This document shows, piece by piece, positions 46,764 to 57,348 of a DNA stretch of 64,000 nucleotides. The notes beneath the pieces were generated by a model that made no database searches, was not told the origin of the DNA, and saw only the letters and a list, made by a program, of their open reading frames with translations. The stretch comes from Streptomyces huasconensis (GTDB lineage Bacteria; Actinomycetota; Actinomycetes; Streptomycetales; Streptomycetaceae). Location: contig RBWT01000005.1 of NCBI GenBank assembly GCA_004010275.1, positions 1 to 64,000 of the forward strand, given 5' to 3'. The translations under genes were made by a program, and so were the position numbers. Within the stretch, counting starts at the first letter, position 1, and the number at the start of each line of letters is the position of its first letter.

Positions 46764-48082
46764 ATGGGGATTCCCGGGCCCGAGGAGCGGGCCGACGGGG
46801 GTGTGGGGGCCGTCGCCGCGGCGGGGGGTCTGCACCTCTACCAGTTGCTGTTGCACGCCGAGTACGGACCCGTCGTACGGTTCCAGCTGCCCGGCGCGGG
46901 CACGGCCGTGTCCGTCGCCGACCCCGTGCTGCTGGAGGCCACCGCGCACGTCGACAAGCGGCCCGAGCGGCTCTTCGCGTTCCTGGAGCCGCTGTGCGAG
47001 GCCGAGAACCTCCAGGTCCTCGACGCCGGTGAACACGGCCCCTGGCGGCGGCTGCTGCTCTCGGTGTTCGCCGGGCGGCCCTCCCACGAGCGGCACTTCG
47101 CGCGCTTCACCGCCTTGGCGACGGAGCTGGCGGACCGCTGGGCGGCGCGGGCCGGGAGCGGGCCCGTCGCGCTGCAGAAGGACCTCACCGCGCTGTCGCT
47201 GCGGATGATCTGCGAGTACGCGCTCGGGGGCGCCGCCGGGCTCGCGGACCCGGAGCGGGTCACCGCCGCGTTCGAGGCCGTCCTGACGGAGTACCTGGGC
47301 GGAGGCCCCGGCACCCCGGAGTCGCGAGCGCGGGCCGCGAGGCGATCGCGTATCTGCGGGCCGCCGTCGACGACGTCATCGCCGCGCACCGGGGCGCCGG
47401 CCGCGCGGACCGCAGTGACCTCATCGGCGCGCTCGTCGAGGCCGGGGAGCGGCCCGAGCGGATTCGCGACACGGTCATGGTGACGCTGCTGGCCGCCCAC
47501 CACACCACGGGGGTCGCCGTCTCCTGGACGCTGCATCTGCTGGGCCTCCATCCGGCGGCGGCCGACCGGGTCGCCGACGAGCTGGACCGCGTGGCCGGTG
47601 ACCGCGCGGCGCCCGACTTCGCCGGTCTGCGGCGTCTGACCTATCTGGAGCTGGTCCTCAAGGAGTCGATGCGGCTCTACCCGCCCGGCCCGTACGGGGC
47701 GCGGGAGACGACCGAGCCGCTCGTCCTCGGCGGGTACGAGGTCCCCGCGGGCACGACGGTCTTCTATCCGTTCTGGGCCCTCCACATGAATCCCGCGTAC
47801 TGGCCGGAGCCCCAGGCCTTCCGCCCCGAGCGGTTCACCCCCGAGGAGGCGGCCGGGCGGCCCAGATTCGCCTACGTGCCCTTCGGGCTCGGGCCGCGCG
47901 GCTGCGAAGGGGCCGGTCTGGCCATGGTGGAGGCCGAGCTGATCCTCGCGGTGCTGCTCAAGCGCTTCCGGTTCCGGCCCGCGCCGGGACACGAGGTGAC
48001 GCCGGTGGAACGGTTCGTGCTGTGGGCCGCCGACGACATCCGCATGATCGTGGAACCGCGTGACCCTCTTCGCGGGACGTGA
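46764..48082 (+). CDS. Cytochrome P450 (frameshifted)
   Basis: About 440 residues. I-helix LLAAHHTTGVAVSW, K-helix KESMRLYPPG (ExxR), the AFRPERFTPEEA meander and the haem loop FGLGPRGCEGAGLAMVE with the Cys ligand are present. One base is missing near 47338, between the N-terminal half (DADPV region to VLTEYLGGGPG) and EAIAYLRAAVDDVIAAHRG. The ETTEPLVLGGYEVPAGTTVFYPFWALHMNPAYWPEP stretch resembles eukaryotic-style and CYP102/110-type P450s rather than the CYP105/107 families. No ferredoxin is adjacent; substrate unknown. Confidence 0.87.
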
Positions 48083-48205
48083 TGCACGCCACTGCCGGTT
48101 TTCGCCTCCGGGCGATGAGTTCCGCTCTTCCCCGGCGTCCTATGGGTGATCCGCTGTACGCCGCCGTGCAAGGCGGCCCCGTACGACCGTGAGGAACCGA
48201 ACGCC

Positions 48206-48415
48206 ATGAGCAACGCAGTCAAGGGTCCGGCGAGCTACTTCCCCTCCATCGAGAAGAAGTACGGCCGCCCCGTCGAGGAATGGCAGCGGCTCGTCCGCGA
48301 CTCCCCGCTGACCCGGCACATGGAGCTGGTCGCCTGGCTCAAGAGCGAGCACGGCCTCGGTCACGGCCACGCCAACGCGATCGTCGCCCACACCCTGGCC
48401 GAAAACGGCTCCTGA
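48206..48415 (+). CDS. Small DUF4287 protein
   Basis: 69 residues: GPASYFPSIEKKYGRPVEEWQRLVRD and HMELVAWLKSEHGLGHGHANAIVAHTL are the DUF4287 signature, a small helical domain common in actinobacteria, sometimes with a DUF5655 partner. Function is not established. GTGAGGAACCG upstream gives a reasonable binding site. Confidence 0.88.
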   Translation: MSNAVKGPASYFPSIEKKYGRPVEEWQRLVRDSPLTRHMELVAWLKSEHGLGHGHANAIVAHTLAENGS

Positions 48416-48532
48416 GGCGGACGGTTCGAAGGTGCGGCCCCGGGTACTCGGGGCCGCAATCGCAGGTGGCGCCCGGGAGCTTCCTGCGACAGGCTCTCCT
48501 CGTTGGAACCGCAGCGTGGAGAGCTGCCTCCG

Positions 48533-48886
48533 TCACGCCGTCGGCTCCGCGCACTCGGACGTCGCCCGCGCGCGGGCGAGGCTGGCCTCCAGGGCCAGGC
48601 GCACGTCCTCCGGCAGTTCGCCCGCGCACCCCCAGGCGACGACCATGTCCGCGATGCGGCTCAGCTTCATGTTCGTGTGCTGGGAGGTCTCCCGGAGCAC
48701 GGTCCAGCCCTCGTCGGGGGAGAGCTTCCCCACCGCCACGACGATCCCGATCGCCTGGTCCACCTTGGCGTGGGACTCCACGGCCTTCTCCAGCTGGATG
48801 ACCTTGCGCTGCAGCTCGACGACCTTCTCGCCCTGCTGGACCTGTCTGTCCTGAGCTGCCGTTCCGTCCACGTCTGATGACGTCAC
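48533..48886 (-). CDS. ANTAR-domain protein
   Basis: 117 residues from GTG 48886 (GGAGGC before it). A coiled-coil-like KVVELQRKVIQLEKAVESHAKVDQAIGIVVAVGKLSPDEGWTVLRETSQHTNMKLSRIADMVVAW is the ANTAR RNA-binding domain. There is no receiver or GAF domain, so it is a stand-alone antiterminator-type protein, a class frequent in Streptomyces. It may act on leader RNAs elsewhere. Confidence 0.85.
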   Translation of the reverse strand: MTSSDVDGTAAQDRQVQQGEKVVELQRKVIQLEKAVESHAKVDQAIGIVVAVGKLSPDEGWTVLRETSQHTNMKLSRIADMVVAWGCAGELPEDVRLALEASLARARATSECAEPTA

Positions 48887-49289
48887 ATCGCCTCCAGGGG
48901 TTAGGGGGCCGGCGCCAGAATGCCACGGCGTGTTCGGCGTCCACCACGATTCCTTCACGTCTGTCTCTGCCCCGACTTCGGCGCCGCACGCGGTGGAGGG
49001 TGGCCACGGGGTACGCGAGCACCGCCTCCATCGCCGCCTGCGGCTGCCCACCAAGGCCGTCCCCCTTCGCCGCCGCGGCGTTCCGCTCACCCGAGGCCTG
49101 GTCCAGGGGGCGTTCCCCTTCGGGCTGCCGCGCGGCCGCCCGGTAGCCTCAACTCCCGCGCACCACAACGCGGTTGATGTTGTTGAGTTATCACCTAATG
49201 GCATCGGGCCCAAGTGAGCCCACGCTCCCGATACTCGTCCCGACCGGAGGCCGCACCCGCAGGCCTCATCCCGGAAGGGACACACCCCC
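48887..49289. other. Divergent intergenic region between ANTAR and snapalysin genes
   Basis: About 400 bases, no gene supported. A possible snapalysin promoter is TTGATG (49174-49179) with TAATGG (49196-49201), spacing 16. No adjacent LysR gene is seen, although snapalysin genes often have a divergent LysR activator. Confidence 0.5.
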
Positions 49290-49982
49290 ATGAACAGGAC
49301 CAGAACCGGAGCCGTCGCCGCCCTCGGCGCCGCCGTGCTCGTGGCCTCCCTGACCGCCCCCACGGCGTTCGCGGCCCCCGCCCCGGCCCCCGCCGCCGAG
49401 AAGACCACGCCGGCGTACCGCACCTCGGCGTACTCCTCGTCCTCGTACACCGGCGAGAGCCAGGCCGCCAACCGGCAGTTCTTCGAAGCCGTCATGAAGT
49501 CGGCGCTGAAGAAGCAGGCGGCGAAGCCCGGCATCCAGGCCGTCACCGTCACCTACAGCACGAGCCGGGCGCCCAGTTTCCGCAGCCAGATAGCGCAGAG
49601 CACGCAGATCTGGAACTCCTCGGTGAGCAACGTCAAGCTCCAGGAGGCGAGCAGCGGCACCGACTTCGAGTACCGCGAGGGCAATGACTCGCGCGGCTCG
49701 TACGCCTACACCGACGGGCGCGGGCACGGCTACATCTTCCTGGACTACCGGCAGAACCAGCAGTACAACTCCCTGCGCGTGACGGCCCACGAGACGGGTC
49801 ACGTGCTCGGCCTGCCCGACCACTACTCGGGCCCGTGCAGCGAGCTGATGTCGGGCGGCGGCCCCGGCCCGTCCTGCACCAACGCGCGGCCCAACGCCCA
49901 GGAACGGCAGCGGGTCGACAGCATCTGGTCCCGTGGTGTCGCCGTCCTCAAGGAAGAGGGCGAGCTGACGAAGATCCGCTGA
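49290..49982 (+). CDS. snpA: Snapalysin-family (M7) secreted metalloprotease
   Basis: 230 residues. Signal peptide [23 protein letters not shown] with an AxA-type cleavage site, then a propeptide. The catalytic part has [18 protein letters not shown], the HExxHxxGxxD zinc motif, and [14 protein letters not shown] with the Met-turn and the cysteine pair of M7 snapalysins. The family consists of small Streptomyces neutral proteases. The gene symbol is by family; the usual LysR partner is missing from the immediate neighbourhood. Confidence 0.88.
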   Translation: MNRTRTGAVAALGAAVLVASLTAPTAFAAPAPAPAAEKTTPAYRTSAYSSSSYTGESQAANRQFFEAVMKSALKKQAAKPGIQAVTVTYSTSRAPSFRSQIAQSTQIWNSSVSNVKLQEASSGTDFEYREGNDSRGSYAYTDGRGHGYIFLDYRQNQQYNSLRVTAHETGHVLGLPDHYSGPCSELMSGGGPGPSCTNARPNAQERQRVDSIWSRGVAVLKEEGELTKIR

Positions 49983-50072
49983 CCGGGGCCTCCACCCCTG
50001 GCCCGGCGGCTGTTACGTACCGCAAACAGCTTCCGGGCCAACCCGGCCGCGCGCGGCGCCCTCTCCCACGAC

Positions 50073-52024
50073 ATGGGTATTCATGCTCGTGGGAAGAGGG
50101 TGCACCGCCGCGTCCGGCGTCTCGTCGACTACCCCCGCTCCGGCCGCGCGGGCCTGCGCCGCTGGCTGCCCTCCTGGCGGCAGCTGCTCGGCTCGGCGGG
50201 GCTCTTCGCACTCACCGTCACCGCGCTGTTGATCGGGGTCTACGCCAGCGTGGACATCCCCGACGAGAACGCCGGCATCCGCCGCGAGGCCAACGTCTAC
50301 TACTGGTCCGACGGCACCCAGATGGTGAGCACCGGTGAGGTCAACCGGCAGAACGTGGAGCTGGACCAGATCGCCCCCGCCGCCGTGAACGCGGTGATCG
50401 CCGCCGAGAACGAGACCTTCTACGACGACTCCGGCGTCTCCCCCAAGGGCCTGGCCCGCGCGGTGGTCAACATGGTCCGCGGGCAGGAGACGCAGGGCGG
50501 TTCCACCATCACCCAGCAGTACGTGAAGAACACCTACCTCTCGCAGGACCAGACCGTCACGCGGAAGGTCAAGGAGTTCGTCATCGCGCTGAAGGTGGAC
50601 CGCAAGAAGAGCAAGGACGAGATCCTGGAGGGGTACCTCAACACCAGCTGGTTCGGGCGCGGTGCCAACGGCATCGAGGCGGCCGCCCACGCCTACTACG
50701 GCATCCCCGCCAAGAAGCTGGACCCCGGCCAGGGCGCGTTCCTCGCCGCCATGCTGAAGGGCGCCGAGCTGTACGATCCGGCGGGCGGCAGGGCCAACCG
50801 GGAGCGGGCGCGCGGGCGTTGGGCGTGGATCTTGGACCGGCAGGTCGACGTGGGTCTGATGTCGGAGAAGGAACGGGCGGAGTACCGCGCGTTCCCCGAG
50901 CCGCGCAGGCAGTCGCGCTCCACCAGCCTCGGCGGCCAGACCGGGTACCTCGTCGACGTCGCCAACAAGTACCTCAGGCAGCACACCGGCCTCACCGACG
51001 AGGAGCTGGCGCGCGGCGGGTACGAGATCCACACCACCTTCGACAAGGAGAAGGTGGCCCGTCTGGAGCGCGCCGTGCGCCAGGTGCTCAAGCGCGACCT
51101 CGCGCCGGGGACCCGCGCGGCCGACCGGCACGTGCAGGTCGGCGCCGCGTCCGTGCGGCCGTCCGACGGGGCGGTGGTGGCGCTCTACGGAGGCCGCGAC
51201 GCCACCCGGCACTTCAGCAACAACGCGGACACGTCCGGTGTCCCGGTCGGCTCGGCGTTCAAGCCGTTCGTGCTCGCCGCCGCGCTCCAGCACGGCCTGT
51301 CCGTACGGGCCCAGCCGTCCGGCGCGGACAGCCCGGCGCGCGGCGCGGCGCAGGTGCGCCGGAGCGCCTCGGCCGACAGCTGTACGCCGCCGACGGCACC
51401 CTCCGCCGCGCCACGGGTGAGCCCGACCCCGACCATCCCACCCTCCGCGCGGCCCTGTTCCCCCGGCGGCAACGCCACGTACGTACGCCTCGGCGAGGAC
51501 GTCGGCCGGGCACGGGTCCGCCGGACGGCCGTCGACGCGGGGCTGCTGCCGCGGAGCATGGCGCCGCTGGAGCCGTCCTTCTCCGTCGGCACGTCGACGC
51601 CCAGCGCCATCCGGATGGCGGCGGCGGACGGCACCTTCGCGGGCGGCGGGCTGCGGCACGACCCCTACTCGGTGACCAGGGCCGTCAAGGACGGCACGGC
51701 CCTGCCCGGCCTGGAGCGGCCCGCTCCAGGGCGTGCGCTGGACGAGGGGGTGGCGGGCGAGGTCGCCGACGCCCTGCGCGCGGCGGCAAGGACCTCGGGC
51801 CCGGCGTCTCGGCGGGCCGCACGGGCGACCAGGACCGGCTACGGACGGCCTGGCTCACGGGGTTCACCGGCGACCTGTCGACCGCGGTGACCGTCTTCCG
51901 CGTCAAGCCGGGCGAGCCGCGACTGCTGCCGATGTCGGGCGTCGCCGGAAAGGACTCACGGCGCGGGAACGTACTGCCGCCGCGGATCTGGTCCGCGTAC
52001 GCCGGGGCGACCGGGAAGAGGTGA
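50073..52024 (+). CDS. Bifunctional (class A) penicillin-binding protein (several frameshifts)
   Basis: About 650 residues. One N-terminal anchor (SAGLFALTVTALLIGVYASV), then the GT51 transglycosylase: AAENETFYDDSGVSPKGLARAVVN, GGSTITQQYVKN and RKVKEFVIALKV. The transpeptidase has GSAFKPF (SxxK) and GGNATY (SxN-like region). The KTG motif appears as SAGRTGDQD, Arg for Lys. Frame breaks near 51345, 51460 and 51786 are needed to read LYAADGTLRRATGEPDPDHP and AWLTGFTGDLSTAV. It builds and cross-links peptidoglycan at the membrane; if the KTG change is real, cross-linking may be weak. Confidence 0.85.
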
Positions 52025-52080
52025 CGGCCGGGAAAAGGAAAAGGATGCGAGCCCGAAAGAGGTGACCGCCTCGGCGGGCG

Positions 52081-52111
52081 TTGACCTTGCCCCTGGGGCA
52101 GACCCCAGAGT
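52081..52111 (+). promoter_or_regulatory. MerR-type promoter with 19-base spacer
   Basis: TTGACC (52081-52086) and CAGAGT (52106-52111) are 19 bases apart, the long spacer typical of MerR-activated promoters. The perfect palindrome TGCCCCTGGGGCA (52088-52100) fills the spacer. It lies directly upstream of the MerR gene, implying autoregulation. Confidence 0.65.
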
Positions 52112-52155
52112 CTGCGTCACCGGGCCGGACGGCCCGGTGACGGAGGATGGCAACC

Positions 52156-53022
52156 GTGACCGCGCACCCAGAGGAACTGCTCTCCATCGGCGTGTTCGCC
52201 GCCCGCGCCCGCCTGTCGCCGAAGGCCCTGCGCCTGTACGACCGGCTCGGGCTGCTGGCGCCCGCGCACGTCGACGAGGCCAGCGGCTACCGCTACTACC
52301 GGGCCGCCCAGATCGAACAGGCCCGCACGGTGGCGCTGCTGCGCCGGCTCGACATGCCGCTGGCCGGCATCGCCGAGATGGCGGGTCTCGACGGGGAGCG
52401 GGCGGCGCGCACGCTCGACGCCTACTGGGCCGGGGTCGAGGAGCGCTTCGCCGAGCAGCGGACCCTCGCGCGCTACCTCCGTGGACGACTGTCGGGAAGG
52501 AACACCGAGTTGTACGCGACATTCGAGGTGAAGACGGTGGACGTGCCGCAGACGTACGTCCTGAGTGAGACCCGCCATGTGAGCGCCGGGGAGCTGCCCG
52601 CCTGGATTCCCGCCTCGGCGGAGCGCCTGGAGCGGGCGGCCAAGGAGGAGTGCGGGGGCATCGCCGCCCCGCACTTCGTGGTCTACCACGCGGACGTGAC
52701 CGAGGAGAGCGACGGGCCCGCCGAGTCGTGCGTGCCGGTCGTGGACGCGGAGGCGGCCCGCGCGTGGGCCGCGGCGCAGGGACGCAAGGGGGACTTCAAG
52801 GTGCGGACGGAGCCCGCGCACCGCCTCGCCTACACCCGGATCACCAAGGCACAGGTGGCCTATCCGCAGATCATCGCCGCCTTCGACGCCGTGGAGGCCT
52901 GGGCGGCCGAGCAGGGCCTGACGGTGACGGGGCCGTGCCGTGAGGTGTACTTCACCGACTGGGAGGGCTGCGGACCCGAGGACGAGGTGTGCGACGTGGC
53001 GTTCCCGGTGTCGGGGGCGTAG
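52156..53022 (+). CDS. MerR regulator with GyrI-like ligand domain (BmrR type)
   Basis: 288 residues from GTG 52156, ten bases after GGAGG; ATG 52147 is too close to that site. N-terminal MerR HTH: LSIGVFAARARLSPKALRLYDRLGLLAPAHVDEASGYRYYR. Coiled-coil linker, then a GyrI/effector-binding domain (VKTVDVPQTYVLSETRHV to FTDWEGCGPEDEVCDVAFPV), which binds hydrophobic cations in BmrR relatives. Proper target genes are not obvious nearby other than itself. Confidence 0.88.
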   Translation: MTAHPEELLSIGVFAARARLSPKALRLYDRLGLLAPAHVDEASGYRYYRAAQIEQARTVALLRRLDMPLAGIAEMAGLDGERAARTLDAYWAGVEERFAEQRTLARYLRGRLSGRNTELYATFEVKTVDVPQTYVLSETRHVSAGELPAWIPASAERLERAAKEECGGIAAPHFVVYHADVTEESDGPAESCVPVVDAEAARAWAAAQGRKGDFKVRTEPAHRLAYTRITKAQVAYPQIIAAFDAVEAWAAEQGLTVTGPCREVYFTDWEGCGPEDEVCDVAFPVSGA

Positions 53023-53102
53023 GCCGACCGCGCGGATTGCCTTACTGCCTCCCCATGCAACGCAGGCGTCATTGCCCTCCCGCGCGCCTATCCTGAGGAA
53101 GC

Positions 53103-54909
53103 ATGGGGGACGGGGACAGAGAGCGGGAACATGTCGGCGCGGGCCCGAACGCCCGCGCCGATCACGGCAGTTGGCGGGTGCGGCTGCGGCGGTGGGCCGC
53201 GTCCGGGAGCGGTGACGTCCTCGGCGCCGGGGTGCTGTTCGGCAGCGATCTGGTGCTCACCTGCGCCCATGTGGTCCGCGACCCGGCGACGGGCCTGCGC
53301 CCCGCGCGCGTCCAGGTCGAGTTCCCGATGCTCCAGGGCCTGACCCGCACCCTGCGCCGCACGGCGGTGGTGGCGGCCGGGCACTGGTGCCGCCCTTCGG
53401 CAAGGCACAGGGCGACCTCGCGCTGCTCGTCCTGGACGAGCCCGCGCCCGTGCCGTCCCCGGTCACCCTGCACCGCACGCTCGACTACCGAGGGGCCCCG
53501 GTCCTCATCGACGGCTTCCCCGAGTACCAGTCGGGCGGCGAGTGGCTGACCGGCGCCTGCATGGGCCCGGGCGGCGAGGGCGACGAGCGGGTGCAGATCG
53601 ACCTGTCGGGGGCGGGCAGGCTGCGCGGCGGGTTCAGCGGCTCCGGGGTGCGCGAGGAGGGCGGCGACCGGCTGCTCGGCATCGTCGCGCAGGCCGACGA
53701 GAGCGGCGAGCACGGCTACATGATCCCGGCGGCCACGGTCGCCAAGTACTTCCGCCACTTCGCCGAGCGGTACGTGACGGGACCGCACGCCGTGCCCGGC
53801 CACCGGGTCGTGTCGGCCGAGGCGGCCCGCACGGCCCGCCCGCACGGCCTCCAGCGCACCGTCACCCGCTGGCTCAACGGCGACGAGGACGCCTGGGACA
53901 CCGAGTTGCTCTTCATCGCCGAGGACGACGAGCGGGCCCGCCAGGCGCTGTACGTCGTCCTGAACATGGCCGACCGGGAGCAGGCGCCGCACCTGGCCGT
54001 GAGCCCCCTGGACGCCGCCGCGCCGGGCCAGGACGCCGCGCGGACCCACCCGGGCCCGGCCCCTCGCTGCTGTCCCGCGCCGGGATCGCGCCCCGCGTCG
54101 GCAGCATCGGCCTCGTCCTCGACCTGGAGGGCGCCGCCCTCGACGACCCCGGCCGGCCGGAGCTGCGCGAGGAGCTGGCCGTGCTGCGGCACGAGCTGCG
54201 GCACGCCGCGCGGCGGGACACGGCCCCGCGCCGCCGCCCCCGCCGTGGCCGTGCTGCACGCCGACCGGTCGCCGACCGAGCCCGCCACGACGGTGCGCGT
54301 CCTGCGGGAACTCGCCGACGCCGGGGCCCGGTGCTGCTCGTCGTGCGCGACGGCGCGCACGGCTTCCCCTACGCCGTGGCCGAGCGGCTGCTGCCCGCCG
54401 ACCGGGCCGCGCGGTGGCTCCAGCGGATCACGTCCGCGTCGACGAACTCGCCGGCACCGAGCGCCGTGCGCGGCGCCTCTTCCACCGCGTGGAACCGCAC
54501 GTCGTGGACCCACCGGTCGCCACCGGGTACGCGGCGCGGGCCGCGCTGTGGACCGTGCAGCTCAGCGACGAGCTGCGGCCGCTCACCGGGCGGGGCGGGC
54601 CGCGCTTCCTGGAGAAGCTGTCGTACGCCGAACAGGCGGTGGACACCTACCTGTTACGGGCCAAGGCCGCCGAGGACGCGCTGCGGGAGGTTGCTCGACG
54701 AGCACCTGCGGCTGCGCGGGCTGCTCCGCGACCACTTGGCGCGCCTGGCCCGGCGCGGCCTGGCCGAGCACCCCGACGCGGTCGGCCCCTACCGCGAGGC
54801 GCAGCGGCTCCTCATGGCGGGGCCGTGTCCGCGCGCCGACGCCGAGCGCGCGGTGGCGGCGTTCGCGCGGGTGGTGCGACGCCTGGCCGATGCGGAGGGT
54901 GACGCGTGA
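53103..54909 (+). CDS. Trypsin-like serine protease with C-terminal domain (several frameshifts)
   Basis: About 600 residues after repair. Catalytic triad: His in VLTCAHVVRD, Asp in AQGDLALLVLDE, Ser in RGGFSGSGVREE. There is no signal peptide, so it is probably cytosolic. The C-terminal part (LLSRAGIAPRVGSIGLVLDLEG, LLVVRDGAHGFPYAVAERLLP, AALWTVQLSDELRPL) is unfamiliar and resembles the effector-associated tails of actinobacterial trypsin-like proteins. Breaks near 53385, 54055, 54235, 54330, 54435 and 54690. A TTA codon at 54654 implies bldA dependence. First gene of the PknG-like operon. Confidence 0.75.
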
Positions 54910-57348
54910 GCCCGGTCAAAGCCTGCCCGCACCCCGGCTGTTCGGGCACGGTGACGCCCACCGGGTACTGCCTGGCCAGCGGTGAGCGCGTGGACCCCCG
55001 GTCGGGGCGGCACTCCGCGGGGCGCCCGTACCCGGCCCCGGCAGCGGCCGTGCTCCGGACTCCTCCGGGCCGCCGCCCTCGTACTCCTCCGACGACCAGG
55101 AAGGCTCCTCCGACGACCAGGAAGGCTCCTCCCAGCACTGGATCGTCGGCCCGGGCCCGGCCGCCGCTCCCCCGCCGCGGCCCGCCGCCGTCACGCTCCC
55201 GCCGGAGCACCCCGACCCGACGGTCCTGCCCGAGATCACCCTGCTGGACCGCGCCGACAGCGGGAGCGGCGACGCGGCCCACCCCGTCCCGGCGGGCGCG
55301 CTGCCGCTGCCGTCCGGCACGCTCCTCGCGGGCCAGTACCGCCTGGTGCGGCCGCTCGGCTACGGCGGCATGGGCGAGGTCTGCCTCGCCCACGACACGA
55401 AGGTCGACGGCCGGGCCGTCGCCATCAAGATGCTGCACGCCGATCTCGCCGCGGACTCGTACAGCCTGCTCAAGGGCGAGCGCAAGGAACTGGTCGAACT
55501 CAACCACGACGGTTTCATCCGGGTGTTCAACTACGGGCACCACGACGGGGTCGGCGACTTCCTGGTCCTCCAGTACGTGGACGGGCTCAACCTCGAAGAG
55601 GTGCGGGCCCGCGCCCGCGAGCGCCCCGAGGAGTTCGGCCACGAGCGGTTCCTGGAGTTCGCCCTCGCGTACGGCGTGCGCATCCTGGCCGGGCTCGCCT
55701 ATCTGCACGCCCCCGAACGCGGCAAGGTGTACGGCGACCTGAAGCCGCCCAACGTCATGCACGACGGCTCCACCACCAAGCTCGTCGACGTGGGCAGCGT
55801 GCGCCGCGCGGGCGCGCCCGGCCTCACCACCTCCGCCTACCGCGCCCCCAGCGTCGGCACCCACGGCGAGTCCCTGCCGCAGGACGACCTGTTCAGCCTC
55901 GGCGAGACGCTGCGCACCCTGTGCGGGCTCGGCGCCACCCGCCACGACCTGGCGGAGCTGGCGCGCTCGGCCCGCTGGACGACCCGGCCGCCGGGCACCG
56001 CGGCCTCGGCCTGGTCTCCCTCGCCCGCGCCCTGCGCCGCGCCACCCGCACCCGGCGCGCGCGAGCGCTTCGCCACCGCCAAGGAGATGGAGGAGCAACT
56101 GCGGGGTGTATTCCGGGAGTTGCGGTCGCTGCGCACGGGCGTGGAGACCTTCGAGCCGTCACCGCTCTTCCTGCAGTCCGCGTACGCCCTGGACGGCGGG
56201 CTCGGCGCCGCCCCCGAAGTGTCGCGCTGGGCGGCCCCCGACGCCCCCGACGCCGCGCCCGCTGTCGGCCCCCGGCCCGCCCGAGGTGGCCCGGCGGCTG
56301 CCCGTGCCGCGCCCCGACCCGGACGACGACCACCACGGCGAGCTGCGCAGGCTCAGCGACGACGACCCCGAGGCACTGCTCCAGCACACCGGCGACTGGC
56401 GGGACTCCCCCGAGGTGCATCTGCTGCGCTGCCGGCTGCGGCTGCGGGTGGAGCCGCACGACGGGCCCGGCGCCCTGTCCGCCGCCGAGACCGCGCTCGC
56501 CCTCGCGGAGGACGCGATAGGCCGGGCGCGGGCGCCCCACGACTGGCGGCTCGACTGGCACCGCGGGCTGCTCGCGCTCGCCGGCTGCCGGGTGGCCGAG
56601 GCCCGCGGCCACTTCGACCGGGTCTACGCCGCGATCCCCGGGGAGTACGCGCCCAAGCTGGCCCTCGGCCACTGTGCCGAGCACCTCCACCGGCCGCACG
56701 AGGCCCTGACGTTCTACGAGGCGGTGCGGCTGCGCAACCCCTCGCTGGGCAGCGCGGCGACGGCGCCGCCCGCGCCCGGCTCGCCCTCGGCGGCCCCGAC
56801 GCCCTGGCCCACGCGATCGCCGCCCTGAACGCGGTGCCCCAGCACTCCCGGCACCGCACGGCCGCCCGGACCGCCGCCGTCCGCATCCTCGCCGGTCACG
56901 CCCGGGACGCGGCCGGCCTCGGCACGGCGGTGCGCGCCCTCGCCGGGCTGTTCTCCGCGCACGGCCTCACCGACGAGCAGGCCGCGTACGGATGAAGGCG
57001 GAGGTGTGGGGCGTCGCCCAGCGCCTGCTCGCCCCGGCCGAGGGCACCCCGCGGATGACCGGCGCCGAACTGCGGGCCGTCGCCGAACGGGCCGACCCGC
57101 TGCTGGAGTTCCCCGCCGACGAACGCGCGCTGCGCAAGGACCTGTCCCGCTTCTACCGGGGCCTGGCGCTCCAGGCCGCCCGCGACGCACCGCCGCGGGA
57201 CACCGAGACACCCCTCGCCGAACTCCTCCTGGACCGCGCCTACGCGGTACGCCCCTTCGCCTTACGACACCACAGGGACACCCCATGGCCGGGCAAGAAG
57301 ATCAAGAACTGGATCAGGAACAACACACCGACGCAACCGGGCGGTTGA
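54906..57348 (+). CDS. PknG-like Ser/Thr protein kinase (several frameshifts)
   Basis: About 800 residues. The N-terminus has cysteines (KACPHPGCSGTVTPTGYC) like the rubredoxin-type lead of PknG. A disordered part with a duplicated DDQEGSS follows. Kinase: LGYGGMGEVCLAHD, VAIKMLHAD, KVYGDLKPPNVMHDG (YGD for HRD) and LVDVGSVRR (DVG for DFG), changes like those in PknG. C-terminal TPR region: LHRPHEALTFYEAVRLRNPSLG to LSRFYRGLALQAARDAPP. Breaks near 55070-55300, 55985, 56270, 56755 and 56990. TTA codon at 57262. It overlaps the protease and VWA genes. Confidence 0.8.
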
